A DNA stretch of 64,000 nt from an uncultured Ruminococcus sp. (GCA_902800795.1 CADCFQ010000006.1:1-64000), one strand, 5' to 3'. Positions 17,003 to 26,302 are shown, numbered from the stretch's first letter. Translations and numbers: made by a program. Notes: a model not told the origin generated them from the sequence alone.

Positions 17003-17747
17003 TATTTATGCGTTTATCAATTCGATAGCTCCTTACTCACTTCAGGAGAGCTATGACAACAGCGGAAAGAACGTGATCTTCGGCGACAGGGAGGTCAATA
17101 ATGTTCTTCTGGCTCTGGACATAACAAACGAGATCCTGGACGAGGCCATTGAGAAGAACGCTGACCTTATAATAACACATCACCCTGTGATCTTCAAGGG
17201 GCTTAAGACCCTTGACAGCGAAAGCATAGCTGTAAAGCTTTGTATGAACGGTATATCTGCGATCTCTGCTCATACGAATTTTGACAGCGCACTTATGAAC
17301 GATGTGCTGTGTACTGTGCTGGGCTTTTTCCCGAGCGACCCGCTGACGGTGGACAATAACAACCCCGTGGGAAAGATCTGCGAGCTGGACAGACCTATTA
17401 CTGCTGCCGAGCTTGCAAAGCAGGTGAAGAGAAATCTCGGCAACACTGTGGTAAGATATATCGACACAGGCAAGCCCATAACAAAGGTGGCTGTCTGCGG
17501 CGGAAGCGGCGGAAGCTTTATGAAGGCCGCCCTCAGAAAAGGCTGCGAAGCCTATATAACCGGCGATGTGAAGCACGATGTGTTCGTGGACGCTCATAAC
17601 GCAGGGCTCTGTGTTATGGATGCCGGACATTTTCACACCGAGAACATCTTCTGTGAATATATGAAGGAACAGCTGGAAGAGGCTTTTGAAGATGTCTGCT
17701 TTATGGTGGCCGAGAACAACATAGACATTTTAAGCTACGAGATATAA
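16986..17747 (+). CDS. Nif3-like dinuclear metal-centre protein (YqfO/GTP cyclohydrolase I type 2 family)
   Basis: A 253-residue member of the Nif3 family with the metal-binding signature ITHHPVIFKGLKTL (~62-75) and a C-terminal DAGHFHTEN motif with the remaining ligands. The fold is a toroidal hexamer with two metals per subunit, and its cellular role is not settled. It overlaps trmK by 17 bases, matching the yqfN-yqfO pair of Bacillus. The Nif3-inserted middle domain of longer homologues is absent. Confidence 0.9.
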   Translation: MAKVNDIYAFINSIAPYSLQESYDNSGKNVIFGDREVNNVLLALDITNEILDEAIEKNADLIITHHPVIFKGLKTLDSESIAVKLCMNGISAISAHTNFDSALMNDVLCTVLGFFPSDPLTVDNNNPVGKICELDRPITAAELAKQVKRNLGNTVVRYIDTGKPITKVAVCGGSGGSFMKAALRKGCEAYITGDVKHDVFVDAHNAGLCVMDAGHFHTENIFCEYMKEQLEEAFEDVCFMVAENNIDILSYEI

Positions 17748-17776
17748 AATATACAGCAAATGAAAGGAAACAAAAA

Positions 17777-19543
17777 ATGGCACTGGACGGAATATATCTG
17801 AGCCTGATAAGAAAGGAGCTTGGCTGCCTTATAGACGGGCGGATAGACAAGATCTATCAGCCTTCGAGGGAAGAGCTTCTTATCACTGTCAGGGGAAGAG
17901 AGGGCGCAAAAAAACTGCTTATAAGCACGGGCTCGGGCTCGCCGAGAGTCCATATAACCCGTGCAGAGATAGATAACCCGAAAACTCCGCCTATGTTCTG
18001 TATGCTTATGAGAAAAAGGCTGTCGGGAGCAAGGCTAACCGATATCAGACAGGACGGCTTTGAAAGGATACTCTACTTCGACCTGGACACAACGGACGAG
18101 ATGGGCGACAGGTGTGAGCTTACCTTAGCAGCAGAGATAATGGGCAGGCGCTCGAATCTTATACTTTATACAAAGCAGGATGAAAAGATAATCGACAGCA
18201 TCAAGCGCATAGGTCAGGAGACCTCGAACAGGCTGGTGCTGCCGGGCGTTATCTATGAAAGGCCCCCAAGAGAGGACAGGCTGGATATACTCAGCTGTGA
18301 CTATGCAGAGCTTGAACAGCGTCTGAAAGCCTGCGGCGACAAGCGCCTTTCAAAGGCGATAATGCTTAGCTGTGAGGGTATCTCGCCTGTGTTTGCGGAC
18401 GAGATAGAGAGCGAAGCGTCTCTCGGCGGTGAGCTGACAGCGGCCGGGCTGGACGCTGATTCGATGAAGCGGATAGAAGCATACCTTGACAGGATAAGAG
18501 CACAGGTGAGAGCCGGCGAGAACCGCTTCACAGTCCTCAAGGACACCGACGGAAGATTAAGAGATTTCTGCTTCTGCGATATAGAGCACTTCGGTCCGCT
18601 TATGGAGAGAAGCTATTACACCTCGCCGGGAGAGCTGCTTGACAGCTTCTATTCCCAGAGGGATACTCTCTCACGGACAAAGCAGCGTGCAGGTGACCTT
18701 TTCCGTCACCTGACCACCCTTATAGACAGGACAAAGCGCCGTGTCAAGAACCAGCGCCTGGAGCTTGAAGAGTGCGCCGACAGGGACCAGCTAAGGATAA
18801 AGGGCGACCTTATAATGGCTAACCTTTATGCGATAGAAAAGGGCGCCGGGTCGGTAAGGCTTGTGAACTTCTATGACGAGAGCTCTCCCGAGGTGGAGAT
18901 AAAGCTTGATAAGCGCCAAAGCCCCACACAGAACGCTCAGAAATACTATAAGGAATATAAGAAGCTGGACACCGCTCAGAAGATGCTCACAAGCCTTATC
19001 AAAGAGGGCGAGGAGGAAACGCTCTATCTTGAGTCGGTCTATGATGCGCTGACAAGAGCCACCACCGAGGGCGAGCTTGACGAGCTGAAGACCGAGCTCT
19101 GGGAGCAGGGCTATATCAGGAAGGGCAGACAGAAGGGCAAGCCTGCAAAGGCGGCGGCCCCCATAAGGTTCATCTCCTCGGACGGCTATGAGATAAGGGT
19201 GGGCCGCAACAACAAGCAGAACGACCTTCTCACCTGCAAACAGAGCGAGAAAAATGACCTGTGGCTCCACACAAAGGATATAACCGGGAGCCATGTTATA
19301 GTCAGCTGTTCACAGCTGGGAGGGGAGTTCCCCCCTGACAGGACAGTCGAGGAGGCGGCCGTTATCGCCGCCTGTCACTCCAGCGCCGCAGACTCTTCAC
19401 GCTGTGATGTGGACTACACCTTCATAAAGAACGTTAAAAAGCCCAACGGCGCAAAGCCGGGCATGGTGATATTTGTAAACAACTACACTATCACAGTAAA
19501 GCCTGACCGTGAGCTCTGTGATAAGCTGAGGGCGGATAAATAG
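17777..19543 (+). CDS. rqcH: Ribosome quality control factor RqcH (NFACT family, fibronectin-binding-like)
   Basis: Binds stalled 50S subunits and directs C-terminal alanine tailing of incomplete chains. The NFACT-N domain begins MALDGIYLSLIRKEL; a coiled coil lies at ~285-430. The NFACT-R domain near the end has ISSDGYEIRVGRNNKQND and WLHTKDITGSHVIV, the family hallmarks. At 588 residues it is full length. The start ATG 17777 lies 29 bases after the nif3 stop with GAAAGGAAA ahead. Older annotation calls such proteins fibronectin-binding, which is likely secondary. Confidence 0.92.
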   Translation: MALDGIYLSLIRKELGCLIDGRIDKIYQPSREELLITVRGREGAKKLLISTGSGSPRVHITRAEIDNPKTPPMFCMLMRKRLSGARLTDIRQDGFERILYFDLDTTDEMGDRCELTLAAEIMGRRSNLILYTKQDEKIIDSIKRIGQETSNRLVLPGVIYERPPREDRLDILSCDYAELEQRLKACGDKRLSKAIMLSCEGISPVFADEIESEASLGGELTAAGLDADSMKRIEAYLDRIRAQVRAGENRFTVLKDTDGRLRDFCFCDIEHFGPLMERSYYTSPGELLDSFYSQRDTLSRTKQRAGDLFRHLTTLIDRTKRRVKNQRLELEECADRDQLRIKGDLIMANLYAIEKGAGSVRLVNFYDESSPEVEIKLDKRQSPTQNAQKYYKEYKKLDTAQKMLTSLIKEGEEETLYLESVYDALTRATTEGELDELKTELWEQGYIRKGRQKGKPAKAAAPIRFISSDGYEIRVGRNNKQNDLLTCKQSEKNDLWLHTKDITGSHVIVSCSQLGGEFPPDRTVEEAAVIAACHSSAADSSRCDVDYTFIKNVKKPNGAKPGMVIFVNNYTITVKPDRELCDKLRADK

Positions 19544-19544
19544 G

Positions 19545-19580
19545 AAAAAACAGCACGTCGTTTGTTGACGTGCTGCTTTT
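19545..19580. terminator. Bidirectional terminator between rqcH and the anti-sigma gene
   Basis: CAGCACGTC (19551-19559) pairs with GACGTGCTG (19567-19575), with AAAAAA before and TTTTT after, serving both converging units. Confidence 0.9.
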
Positions 19581-19585
19581 TGATT

Positions 19586-20806
19586 TCAGAAGCTATCCTG
19601 CACTTTGCTGATTTTCCAGCTTCCGCCTTCAAGGGTCGCTGACACCACCGCCTTGCCGAGCAGTGCGCCGCCCCTGGCCTTGAACGGAGCGTCAAAGTCG
19701 AATGAAGTCTCGGTCATATTGTAGATGCTCAAGCCGTCATCGACCCATTCATCATAGAATGCCTCTGTGGTGTGGTCAAAGAGCGTATAAAGCTTTCCGT
19801 TATGGTCCCTGTAAAACTCGTCGACCAGCTTTGAGTAGCTGCTGAGTGCAGAGCCTGTCAGCTTTGAGCTTAAATATGCTTTTATCTCGGCGGTGGACGA
19901 AAACCGGCTGTCTGTCACAGCGATATATCTTGCGTTCTCAGAAGCGGCAGATACGGGCTCAAAGTTTTCGTCATAAACAACGGAGTAATCCGTATCCAGC
20001 AAGCCATTGCTGATAAACTCGGTGTATTTCAGATCTTCTCTGAGCGACTTTGCTGCCGCTTCGATCTTATCAACGAATTCGTCCGGGAGATCACCTGTGC
20101 GGTGCTCGCCGGTATCCTTTTTGTCATCCGTTTCGTTGTTATTATTGTCGTTTTTGTCATCCGTTTCGTTGTTATTATTGTCGTTTTTGTCAGTCTGATT
20201 TTCCGGCTCTGTCTGCTGCTCGTTGTTATCCTGCGTGTCATCAGTGTCATTATCGGTCGTATCCTCATAGATCGTTATGATCTCTGGCTGAGGTTCTGTG
20301 TCCGGCTTTGAGCTTTCGGCCTTGCTCTCGGTTTTCGGGCTTTTTTCTTCCGAGTCTGCCGATGACTGTTTGTTTTTATCATCGGGTCTGCTGCTCTCGG
20401 CTTCCGGGCTTTGGTCGGTCTCGGAGGACGTGTCGTCCTCTGAGGTTATTTTTTCGGCTGTGGCAAAGGACGATGTAACAAGGTCGGAGCTGTTTATTCG
20501 CTCGCTTGTCTTATTGTCTTTCAGTGCAAGCATAACGCCCGAAACGCCAAGCACCACTATAAGGCAGGCGGCAGCCGAAACGACGGGCATAAACCGCCTT
20601 ACTTTTATACCCGCATAATGAGTGTTCACGGGGGGGGCCTGCGGTGCTATATCCACAGTCCCTGCCCGCTCCATCTGTCTCAGCTTTTCCATTGAAGCCG
20701 CAAACATATCTTCCTTTTTTTCTTTAGGGATATGTGTCTTCTTTGCAAGCTGCTCCATAGTTTTTTCGTCAGCATTGTCAAATATATCAAATCCTGTTCT
20801 TTTCAT
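19586..20806 (-). CDS. Membrane anti-sigma factor-like protein with a repeated acidic linker
   Basis: A 406-residue protein encoded 13 bases downstream of an ECF sigma gene, so a role in holding that sigma factor is likely. The cytoplasmic N-terminus (~1-75) is followed by one membrane helix (ACLIVVLGVSGVMLAL, ~80-97). A long Ser/Asp/Glu/Asn-rich linker (~100-255) comes next, then an outer domain (~260-406). The linker holds two tandem copies of an 11-residue unit NDNNNNETDDK. No zinc-binding HxxxCxxC motif is visible, so it is not a ZAS-type anti-sigma. The CAT at 20804-20806 is preceded (reverse strand) by AAGGAGGGAG. Confidence 0.75.
   Translation of the reverse strand: MKRTGFDIFDNADEKTMEQLAKKTHIPKEKKEDMFAASMEKLRQMERAGTVDIAPQAPPVNTHYAGIKVRRFMPVVSAAACLIVVLGVSGVMLALKDNKTSERINSSDLVTSSFATAEKITSEDDTSSETDQSPEAESSRPDDKNKQSSADSEEKSPKTESKAESSKPDTEPQPEIITIYEDTTDNDTDDTQDNNEQQTEPENQTDKNDNNNNETDDKNDNNNNETDDKKDTGEHRTGDLPDEFVDKIEAAAKSLREDLKYTEFISNGLLDTDYSVVYDENFEPVSAASENARYIAVTDSRFSSTAEIKAYLSSKLTGSALSSYSKLVDEFYRDHNGKLYTLFDHTTEAFYDEWVDDGLSIYNMTETSFDFDAPFKARGGALLGKAVVSATLEGGSWKISKVQDSF
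20119..20184. repeat. Two tandem copies of a 33-bp unit inside the anti-sigma linker
   Basis: Two identical in-frame 33-bp units encode Asn/Asp/Glu/Thr-rich 11-mers. Copy number could change by slippage without breaking the frame. Confidence 0.85.
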
Positions 20807-20819
20807 TGTGCTCCCTCCT

Positions 20820-21380
20820 TCAAAGTGTGCAGCCGTCTTTCTCAAGTGCTTTTTTCAGCCGTTTGAGAGCTCTTGCGCTCCTCATTCTCACAGCTGAGGG
20901 CCTCATTCCAAGCTCCTTTGCTATTTCAGCAGAGGTGCGGTCATAATAATAGCGCTGAGTGACAATGGTGGAATCAGGCTCTCCAAGTTCATTTATCCGC
21001 TTCATCAGCAGAGTACGCATCTGTTCTTCTTCTGTCTGCTGCTCGACATTCATCCCGTCTGCAATGCTTATGAGCTCTTCGGGATCGTCGTCTTCTCTCA
21101 GCTGCCTTCTCGCAAGAGCATGGTATCTGTTTATAGCTCTGCGTCCGGCCACTGTCGAGATGAACCCCTTTATATCACGCTCGTCACCGCTCTTTGAAAG
21201 GGTAAAGAATACCTCCGCAAAAACGTCGCTGACACACTCTTCAATGTCCTCGACAGATGCTGTGCCTCTGAGCTTAGAGAAAATGACAGTATAAACATAT
21301 TTATAATACTCCTCATACACTGTTCTGCACGTCTTCTCCGTATCCACAGCGTATGCCTGCGAGAATTGTTTTCCTGTCAT
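20820..21380 (-). CDS. ECF-type RNA polymerase sigma factor
   Basis: A 186-residue sigma-70 family protein. Region 2 is at ~18-85 (VYEEYYKYVYTVIFSKL, then EECVSDVFAEVFF). Region 4 has a helix-turn-helix (YYYDRTSAEIAKELGMRPSA, ~140-160). No region 3 separates them, as in ECF factors. I chose ATG 21380 because GAAGGAG lies 8 bases ahead on the reverse strand. The partner membrane protein follows by 13 bases, so the pair is probably a stress-sensing switch; the signal is unknown. Confidence 0.88.
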   Translation of the reverse strand: MTGKQFSQAYAVDTEKTCRTVYEEYYKYVYTVIFSKLRGTASVEDIEECVSDVFAEVFFTLSKSGDERDIKGFISTVAGRRAINRYHALARRQLREDDDPEELISIADGMNVEQQTEEEQMRTLLMKRINELGEPDSTIVTQRYYYDRTSAEIAKELGMRPSAVRMRSARALKRLKKALEKDGCTL

Positions 21381-21461
21381 TATGACCACTCCTTCCTGTA
21401 AAAAGACTGCGCCGCTGCCTTTCATAAAAAACATTCAAAGCAAAGAGCGAAACTGTCACAC

Positions 21462-21498
21462 AAAAAAGAAAAGACCCGAAACCAAAGCGGTTCGGGTC
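21462..21498 (-). terminator. Intrinsic terminator of the small acidic protein gene
   Basis: GACCCGAAACC (21473-21483) pairs with GGTTCGGGTC (21489-21498) with one bulged base; the A-rich run 21462-21472 gives the T tail on the reverse strand. Confidence 0.82.
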
Positions 21499-21512
21499 TC
21501 AGATCACTTGAT

Positions 21513-21782
21513 TCAGGCGTCGGTCTCCTCAACTGCCTCTTCGATCTTGTCAAGAGCCTCTTCTGCGCTCTCTTCAACAGCATCAGCAGCTTCAGCAACA
21601 GCCTCGCCTGCTTCCTCTGCACACTCAGCAGCCTGATCGCACTCTACGCACTCATCGAAATCATCATCGAGGTCTTCGTAGTCATAATTCTCGAGCTCTC
21701 TCTTTTTCTTAAGAGCATATACTGCAGCAGCACCTGCTCCAACTATTCCGACAGCTGCGGCAACCTTTAAAGCCTTTCCCAT
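21513..21782 (-). CDS. Small membrane-anchored acidic protein, unknown function
   Basis: An 89-residue protein. A hydrophobic N-terminus (ALKVAAAVGIVGAGAAAVYAL, ~4-24) is followed by KKKR and then a very acidic tail of Glu, Asp and Ala with two Cys (CVEC). The positive-inside rule puts the acidic tail in the cytoplasm, although a signal peptide is possible. I do not recognise a family. It has its own good promoter and terminator and a strong AAGGAGTG ribosome site, which argues that it is a real gene. Confidence 0.75.
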   Translation of the reverse strand: MGKALKVAAAVGIVGAGAAAVYALKKKRELENYDYEDLDDDFDECVECDQAAECAEEAGEAVAEAADAVEESAEEALDKIEEAVEETDA

Positions 21783-21842
21783 GATAAATACACTCCTTCT
21801 TTTAAATTTTTACACCCTGAATGTTGTTTCAAGATTGACATA

Positions 21843-21871
21843 AGTATAACACATTTATAAATAAAAATCAA
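21843..21871 (-). promoter_or_regulatory. Sigma-A promoter of the small acidic protein
   Basis: On the reverse strand TTGATT (21871-21866), a 17-base spacer ending in TGT (extended -10) and TATACT (21848-21843). Confidence 0.78.
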
Positions 21872-22015
21872 GTCTTTAATCAATTTTCCCAAAAATTTAT
21901 ATGTTATGCACAAATATTTACCTTATTGTTTGGAATGACGAATAATATAACAGTTTGTTAAAATATAACATTGCCGCCGCTATCTGCCCCGGATCCAAAA
22001 CATTCGGAGGCTGTG

Positions 22016-22044
22016 TTGATTTTTGTCGTTTTATATGATATACT
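22016..22044 (+). promoter_or_regulatory. Promoter reading into the 116-bp repeats and potABCD
   Basis: TTGATT (22016-22021), a 17-base spacer ending in TGA (extended -10) and TATACT (22039-22044). The start point would fall at the first palindrome, giving a leader of about 300 bases. The last repeat junction also creates a TATAAT at 22271-22276, but without a recognisable -35. Confidence 0.55.
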
Positions 22045-22268
22045 GAATGCAAAGCATTCAGTATATTTCTATCTTAAAGCCCTCGCAGATACGTGTCACT
22101 GCGTGCCACTCCCTGCGTATCGGGTAATTATATCACAACGCTTCGCTTATGTGATATACTGAATGCAAAGCATTCAGTATATTTCTATCTTAATGCCCTC
22201 GCAGATACGTGTCACTGCGTGCCACTCCCTGTGTATCGGGCAATTATATCACAACGCTTCGCTTATGT
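22037..22268 (+). repeat. Two tandem copies of a 116-bp hairpin-rich unit upstream of potA
   Basis: Units 22037-22152 and 22153-22268 differ at only a few bases. Each contains a perfect hairpin with 13-base arms (ATATACTGAATGC and its complement) around AAA. A GATACG...CGTATC pair follows, then ATATCAC...GTGATAT. The last pair spans the unit junction. The rest of the gap 21783-22352 is AT-rich with no gene. A further perfect palindrome, CCGCTTTATAAAGCGG, lies at 22291-22306. The unit looks like a small repetitive element or a structured leader. Confidence 0.9.
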
Positions 22269-22352
22269 GATATAATAAACTCACTTTGTACCGCTTTATA
22301 AAGCGGAAAAATCGTGATCGGCTGAAAGCCGGGATAAGGGGATGGTTTACAG

Positions 22353-23417
22353 ATGGAGAATATCATATCTTTGAAGGACATCATCGTGGAGTTCGACGGT
22401 GAAAGGGTACTCAAGCAGATAAGCCTTGATATAAAGGACAAGGAGTTCGTAACGCTTCTGGGCCCTTCGGGCTGCGGAAAGACAACGACCTTGCGTATAA
22501 TAGCAGGCTTTATCGAGCCTGACAGCGGCGACGTGATGTTTGAGGGGAAGAGGATAAACTCCCTGCCGCCCCACAAAAGAAACGTAAACACCGTGTTCCA
22601 GCGCTATGCGCTGTTTCCTCACCTGAATGTTTTCGAGAATATCGCCTTTGGCCTCCGGGTCAAAAAGGTGCCTGAAAAGGAGATAGTTTCAAGAGTGGGC
22701 GAGATGCTTGATCTTGTAAATCTGCGGGGCTTTGAGAAAAGGAGCGTCCAGCGCCTTTCGGGCGGTCAGCAGCAGAGGGTTGCTATCGCAAGGGCGCTGG
22801 TAAACAAGCCCAAGGTGCTGCTGCTGGACGAGCCCTTGGGAGCGCTTGACCTGAAGCTGAGAAAGGGGATGCAGACAGAGCTTCGCCGCATACAGAAGCA
22901 GCTGGAGCTGACCTTTGTCTATGTTACCCGCGACCAGGAAGAAGCCCTGACTATGAGCGACACTGTTGTCGTTATGAACAACGGCAGGATCCAGCAGATA
23001 GGTTCGCCTACGGACATTTACAACGAGCCTGTGAACGCCTTTGTGGCGGACTTTATAGGCGAGAGCAACATAATAAACGGCTGTATGCCGAGAGACTGCG
23101 TGGTGGAGTTTACCGGCAAGCAGTTCGACTGTGTGGACAAGGGCTTTTCGCCCAACGAGACAGTGGATGTTGTCATAAGGCCGGAGGACATAAAGGTCAT
23201 CCCGGCGAAGGACGCTAAGCTCACCGGTATAGTTGAGTCTGTTGTGTTCAAGGGTGTCCACTACGAGATGATAGTTGACGGCGTGGACTATAAATGGACC
23301 ATCCATTCCACCAAGGACGAGCCTGTGGGCTCCATGATAGGAATGGACGTTGACCCCTTTGATATACACATTATGAAAAAGACAAAGGAGGGTGCAGAAA
23401 AAGCTTATGAAGACTAG
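22353..23417 (+). CDS. potA: Spermidine/putrescine ABC transporter ATPase PotA, with Arg at the H-loop
   Basis: ATP-binding subunit of a polyamine importer, acting on the inner face with PotB and PotC. Walker [10 protein letters not shown] (~40-48), signature LSGGQQQR (~135-142) and Walker [12 protein letters not shown] are standard. The C-terminal TOBE-like domain (~240-354) fits PotA. The switch (H-loop) block reads YVTRDQEEA where the family has THDQEEA: the codon at 22928-22930 is CGC (Arg), not CAC (His). That His is normally needed for ATP hydrolysis. Length is normal and all neighbours are intact. Its stop overlaps potB. Confidence 0.92.
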   Translation: MENIISLKDIIVEFDGERVLKQISLDIKDKEFVTLLGPSGCGKTTTLRIIAGFIEPDSGDVMFEGKRINSLPPHKRNVNTVFQRYALFPHLNVFENIAFGLRVKKVPEKEIVSRVGEMLDLVNLRGFEKRSVQRLSGGQQQRVAIARALVNKPKVLLLDEPLGALDLKLRKGMQTELRRIQKQLELTFVYVTRDQEEALTMSDTVVVMNNGRIQQIGSPTDIYNEPVNAFVADFIGESNIINGCMPRDCVVEFTGKQFDCVDKGFSPNETVDVVIRPEDIKVIPAKDAKLTGIVESVVFKGVHYEMIVDGVDYKWTIHSTKDEPVGSMIGMDVDPFDIHIMKKTKEGAEKAYED

Positions 23418-24213
23418 GATAATGGCTGCGCCCTATCTTGTGTGGATGAGCGTGTTCATCGTTGTACCGCTCCTGATGGTCGCTTATTTTGCCGTGACCA
23501 CAGACAAGGGGACATTCACCGTCAGCTACCTTGCCGATGTGGGGCAGTATACTAATATTTTTGTGCGCTCTATCTGGCTGTCGGTAATAGCTACGGCTAT
23601 CTGTCTGGTGCTGGCTTACCCTCTGGCGTTCATGCTCTCGAGGATGAAAAAACACCACCAGGGCACAATGCTGATGATAATCATGCTGCCTATGTGGATG
23701 AACTTCCTGCTGAGGACATACGCCTGGATGACCCTTCTGGGAAACAACGGAATAATAAACTATCTGCTGGGGCTTGTCGGCCTTGGCCCTTACAAGCTTA
23801 TAAACACCTCCGGCGCTGTGGTGCTGGGGATGGTCTATAACTATCTGCCGTTCATGATACTGCCGCTGTATTCTGTGATGGAAAAGATAGACAGGAGCGT
23901 AATAGAGGCGGCAAGCGACCTTGGAAGCGATCCCAGGTCGGTGCTTCTGCGAGTTATAATCCCTCTTAGTCTGCCGGGAGTATACTCGGGTATCACTATG
24001 GTGTTTGTGCCCTGTATCTCCACCTTCATCATTTCAAGGATGCTGGGCGGCGGCTCGAACCTGCTTATAGGCGACCTTATCGAGATGCAGTTTCTCGGAA
24101 ACTCATACAACCCCCACCTCGGTGCTGCTATATCGCTGGTGCTTATGGCGATAGTCCTTGTCATCATGACCGTGATGAACCAGTTCAGCCCCGATGACCA
24201 GGTGCTGATATAG
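23407..24213 (+). CDS. potB: Spermidine/putrescine ABC transporter permease PotB
   Basis: Integral membrane permease with about six helices and the EAA-type cytoplasmic loop ([24 protein letters not shown], split here by family) that contacts PotA. ATG 23407 overlaps the end of potA by 11 bases. GTG 23392 is in frame but lies inside the AAAGGAGGG ribosome site. Order and length match potABCD operons. Confidence 0.9.
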   Translation: MKTRIMAAPYLVWMSVFIVVPLLMVAYFAVTTDKGTFTVSYLADVGQYTNIFVRSIWLSVIATAICLVLAYPLAFMLSRMKKHHQGTMLMIIMLPMWMNFLLRTYAWMTLLGNNGIINYLLGLVGLGPYKLINTSGAVVLGMVYNYLPFMILPLYSVMEKIDRSVIEAASDLGSDPRSVLLRVIIPLSLPGVYSGITMVFVPCISTFIISRMLGGGSNLLIGDLIEMQFLGNSYNPHLGAAISLVLMAIVLVIMTVMNQFSPDDQVLI

Positions 24214-24224
24214 GGGGTGCGGCT

Positions 24225-25025
24225 ATGAAGAGATTTGGAAAGATATATACGGCACTTATCCTTATGTTTCTCTATGTGCCGATATTCGTTCTTATAGTTT
24301 TCTCGTTCAACGAGACAAAGAGCAGGACGGTCTACACAGGCTTTACTCTCAGGTGGTATACAAAGCTGTTCCATAACAGCGTTATAATGGATTCGCTGGT
24401 AAACACCATAATCATCGCTGTCTGTGCGAGCATCCTTTCAACGGTGCTGGGGACCTTTGCGGCCATAGGCATCCACCGCATGAGAAAGGTGCCGAAGGCC
24501 CTTGTTATGAATGCGACAAACATCCCTATCATAAACCCCGAGATAGTAACGGGCGTTTCGCTGATGCTCCTGTTTGTGTTCTTTGCCGCAAGGATGAAAT
24601 TCGAGTTCGGCTTTATGACACTGCTGATAGCCCACATAACCTTTGATGTGCCTTACGTCATCCTGAACATAATGCCGAAGTTCAGACAGATGGACCCCCA
24701 CCTTTACGAGGCGGCTGTGGACCTCGGGTGCAGCCCTATGAGCGCCTTTCGCAAGGTGGTGCTGCCCGAGATAATGCCGGGTGTTGTCAGCGGCTTTCTA
24801 ATGGCGTTCACCTATTCGCTGGATGACTTTGTGGTCAGCTATTTCACCTCGGGCTCGACCTCTCAGACGCTGCCTATAACTATCTATTCGATGACCAGAC
24901 GAAAGGTGTCTCCCGAGATAAACGCTTTGTCGGCGCTTATCTTTGTGGTGGTGCTGGTAATGCTGATGATAAAGAATACGGTAGATAAGCGTTCGGCAAA
25001 AGCTAAGGGCGGTGAGCGTTTATGA
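24225..25025 (+). CDS. potC: Spermidine/putrescine ABC transporter permease PotC
   Basis: Second permease, 266 residues and about six helices. The EAA loop is LYEAAVDLGCSPMSAFRKVV. The conserved ending AFTYSLDDFVVSYF is typical of PotC. It begins 11 bases after potB, and its stop overlaps the potD start as ATGA. Confidence 0.92.
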   Translation: MKRFGKIYTALILMFLYVPIFVLIVFSFNETKSRTVYTGFTLRWYTKLFHNSVIMDSLVNTIIIAVCASILSTVLGTFAAIGIHRMRKVPKALVMNATNIPIINPEIVTGVSLMLLFVFFAARMKFEFGFMTLLIAHITFDVPYVILNIMPKFRQMDPHLYEAAVDLGCSPMSAFRKVVLPEIMPGVVSGFLMAFTYSLDDFVVSYFTSGSTSQTLPITIYSMTRRKVSPEINALSALIFVVVLVMLMIKNTVDKRSAKAKGGERL

Positions 25026-26302
25026 GAGGGACAAGACGCTTTGCGCTGTCGCTTCTGTGCGGAGCGCTTATGATAAACTGCTGTGGCTGTGCTTCTTCAA
25101 AAAAGAGCCGGACCGTCAAGGCTGGCTATGACAAGGACGATCCACAGACTGTTACGGTGGAGGACAAGGATTACTATACACGGTTCAAGGGACAGAACAA
25201 GTCTATAAACGTGTATAACTGGGGAGAATATGTGGCGGACGGCTCGGAGGAGGGTATGCTCGACACCAACAAGGAGTTTGAAGAGCTGACAGGCATAAAG
25301 ATAAACTATACGAACTTTGCGACAAACGAAGAGCTTTATGCAAAGCTCAAAGGCGGAGCCGCTTCATATGATGTTATCATCCCGTCCGACTATATGATAA
25401 GCAGGCTGATAAAAGAGGGGCTCCTTCGCAAGGTGGATATGCAGAACATCCCTAACAGCAAGTACATCATGGACAGCTTCAAAGGACTGGAATATGATCC
25501 CGAGGACGAGTATTCCGTGGCCTACACCTGGGGCACTGTGGGGATAATCTACAACAAGGACCTTGTTGGGATAGAGGAAGAGGATATCGACTGGGATATA
25601 CTGTGGAACGAGGATTATAAGGATCAGATACTGATGTTTGATAATCCCCGTGATGCCTTTGCCATAGCGGAGCTTATCCTCGGCTATTCGATAAACACCG
25701 AGGACCCTGATGAGCTAAGAGCAGCCGCAGCCAAGCTTACCGAGCAGAAGCCCCTTGTCCAGGGCTATGTCATGGACGAGATATTTGATAAAATGGGCGG
25801 CGGCGAGGCATTGCTTGCGCCATATTACGCCGGCGACGCTCTTATGATAATGGACGACAACGAGGATCTTACCTTTGCTGTGCCAAAGAGCGGCACCAAC
25901 CTTTTTGTGGATGCTATGTGCATACCGAGCTCCTCCCGGGAGCCGGAGCTTGCAGAGATGTATATAAACTTTATGTGCGAGCCGGATGTGGCCTATGCGA
26001 ACATCGACTACATCAAGTATTCTACCCCTCACAGTGCGGCCTATGAGATGCTGGACGACGAGGTGAAAAACAGCAAGATATCCTACCCGGATGACAAGTT
26101 CATAAAGGAGAAGACAACGGTCTTCACAAACCTTACTCCCGAAGCGGCAAAGCAGATGCAGGACCTGTGGACGGAGATGAAGTCCGCCGAGGACAAGAAT
26201 TCCAACCGCTGGTTCGTGCCGCTGTTTCTGATCATCTGTTTTGCTATCATCATCGTGGTGCTGATAAGGCGTCATATCAAAGCAAAGCGTGATATTTTCT
26301 GA
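25022..26302 (+). CDS. potD: Spermidine/putrescine-binding protein PotD with a C-terminal membrane anchor
   Basis: Extracellular polyamine-binding protein of the importer. The N-terminus has a signal with a Cys cluster (INCCGCASS, ~18-26) that may be lipid-modified, although the box is a poor match. The binding domain begins at INVYNWGEYV (~60) and contains the aromatic and acidic residues of PotD, such as YTWGTVGIIYNK. Unlike usual PotD proteins it ends in a membrane helix (FVPLFLIICFAIIIVVLI, ~400-417) followed by RRHIKAKR, so it may be fixed at both ends. At 426 residues it is ~70 longer than typical. Confidence 0.9.
   Translation: MRGTRRFALSLLCGALMINCCGCASSKKSRTVKAGYDKDDPQTVTVEDKDYYTRFKGQNKSINVYNWGEYVADGSEEGMLDTNKEFEELTGIKINYTNFATNEELYAKLKGGAASYDVIIPSDYMISRLIKEGLLRKVDMQNIPNSKYIMDSFKGLEYDPEDEYSVAYTWGTVGIIYNKDLVGIEEEDIDWDILWNEDYKDQILMFDNPRDAFAIAELILGYSINTEDPDELRAAAAKLTEQKPLVQGYVMDEIFDKMGGGEALLAPYYAGDALMIMDDNEDLTFAVPKSGTNLFVDAMCIPSSSREPELAEMYINFMCEPDVAYANIDYIKYSTPHSAAYEMLDDEVKNSKISYPDDKFIKEKTTVFTNLTPEAAKQMQDLWTEMKSAEDKNSNRWFVPLFLIICFAIIIVVLIRRHIKAKRDIF

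Noticed and set aside
22037..22352. Small open frames of about 60 codons in the 116-bp repeats
   Set aside because: They duplicate the repeat, have no ribosome sites and read through hairpins.
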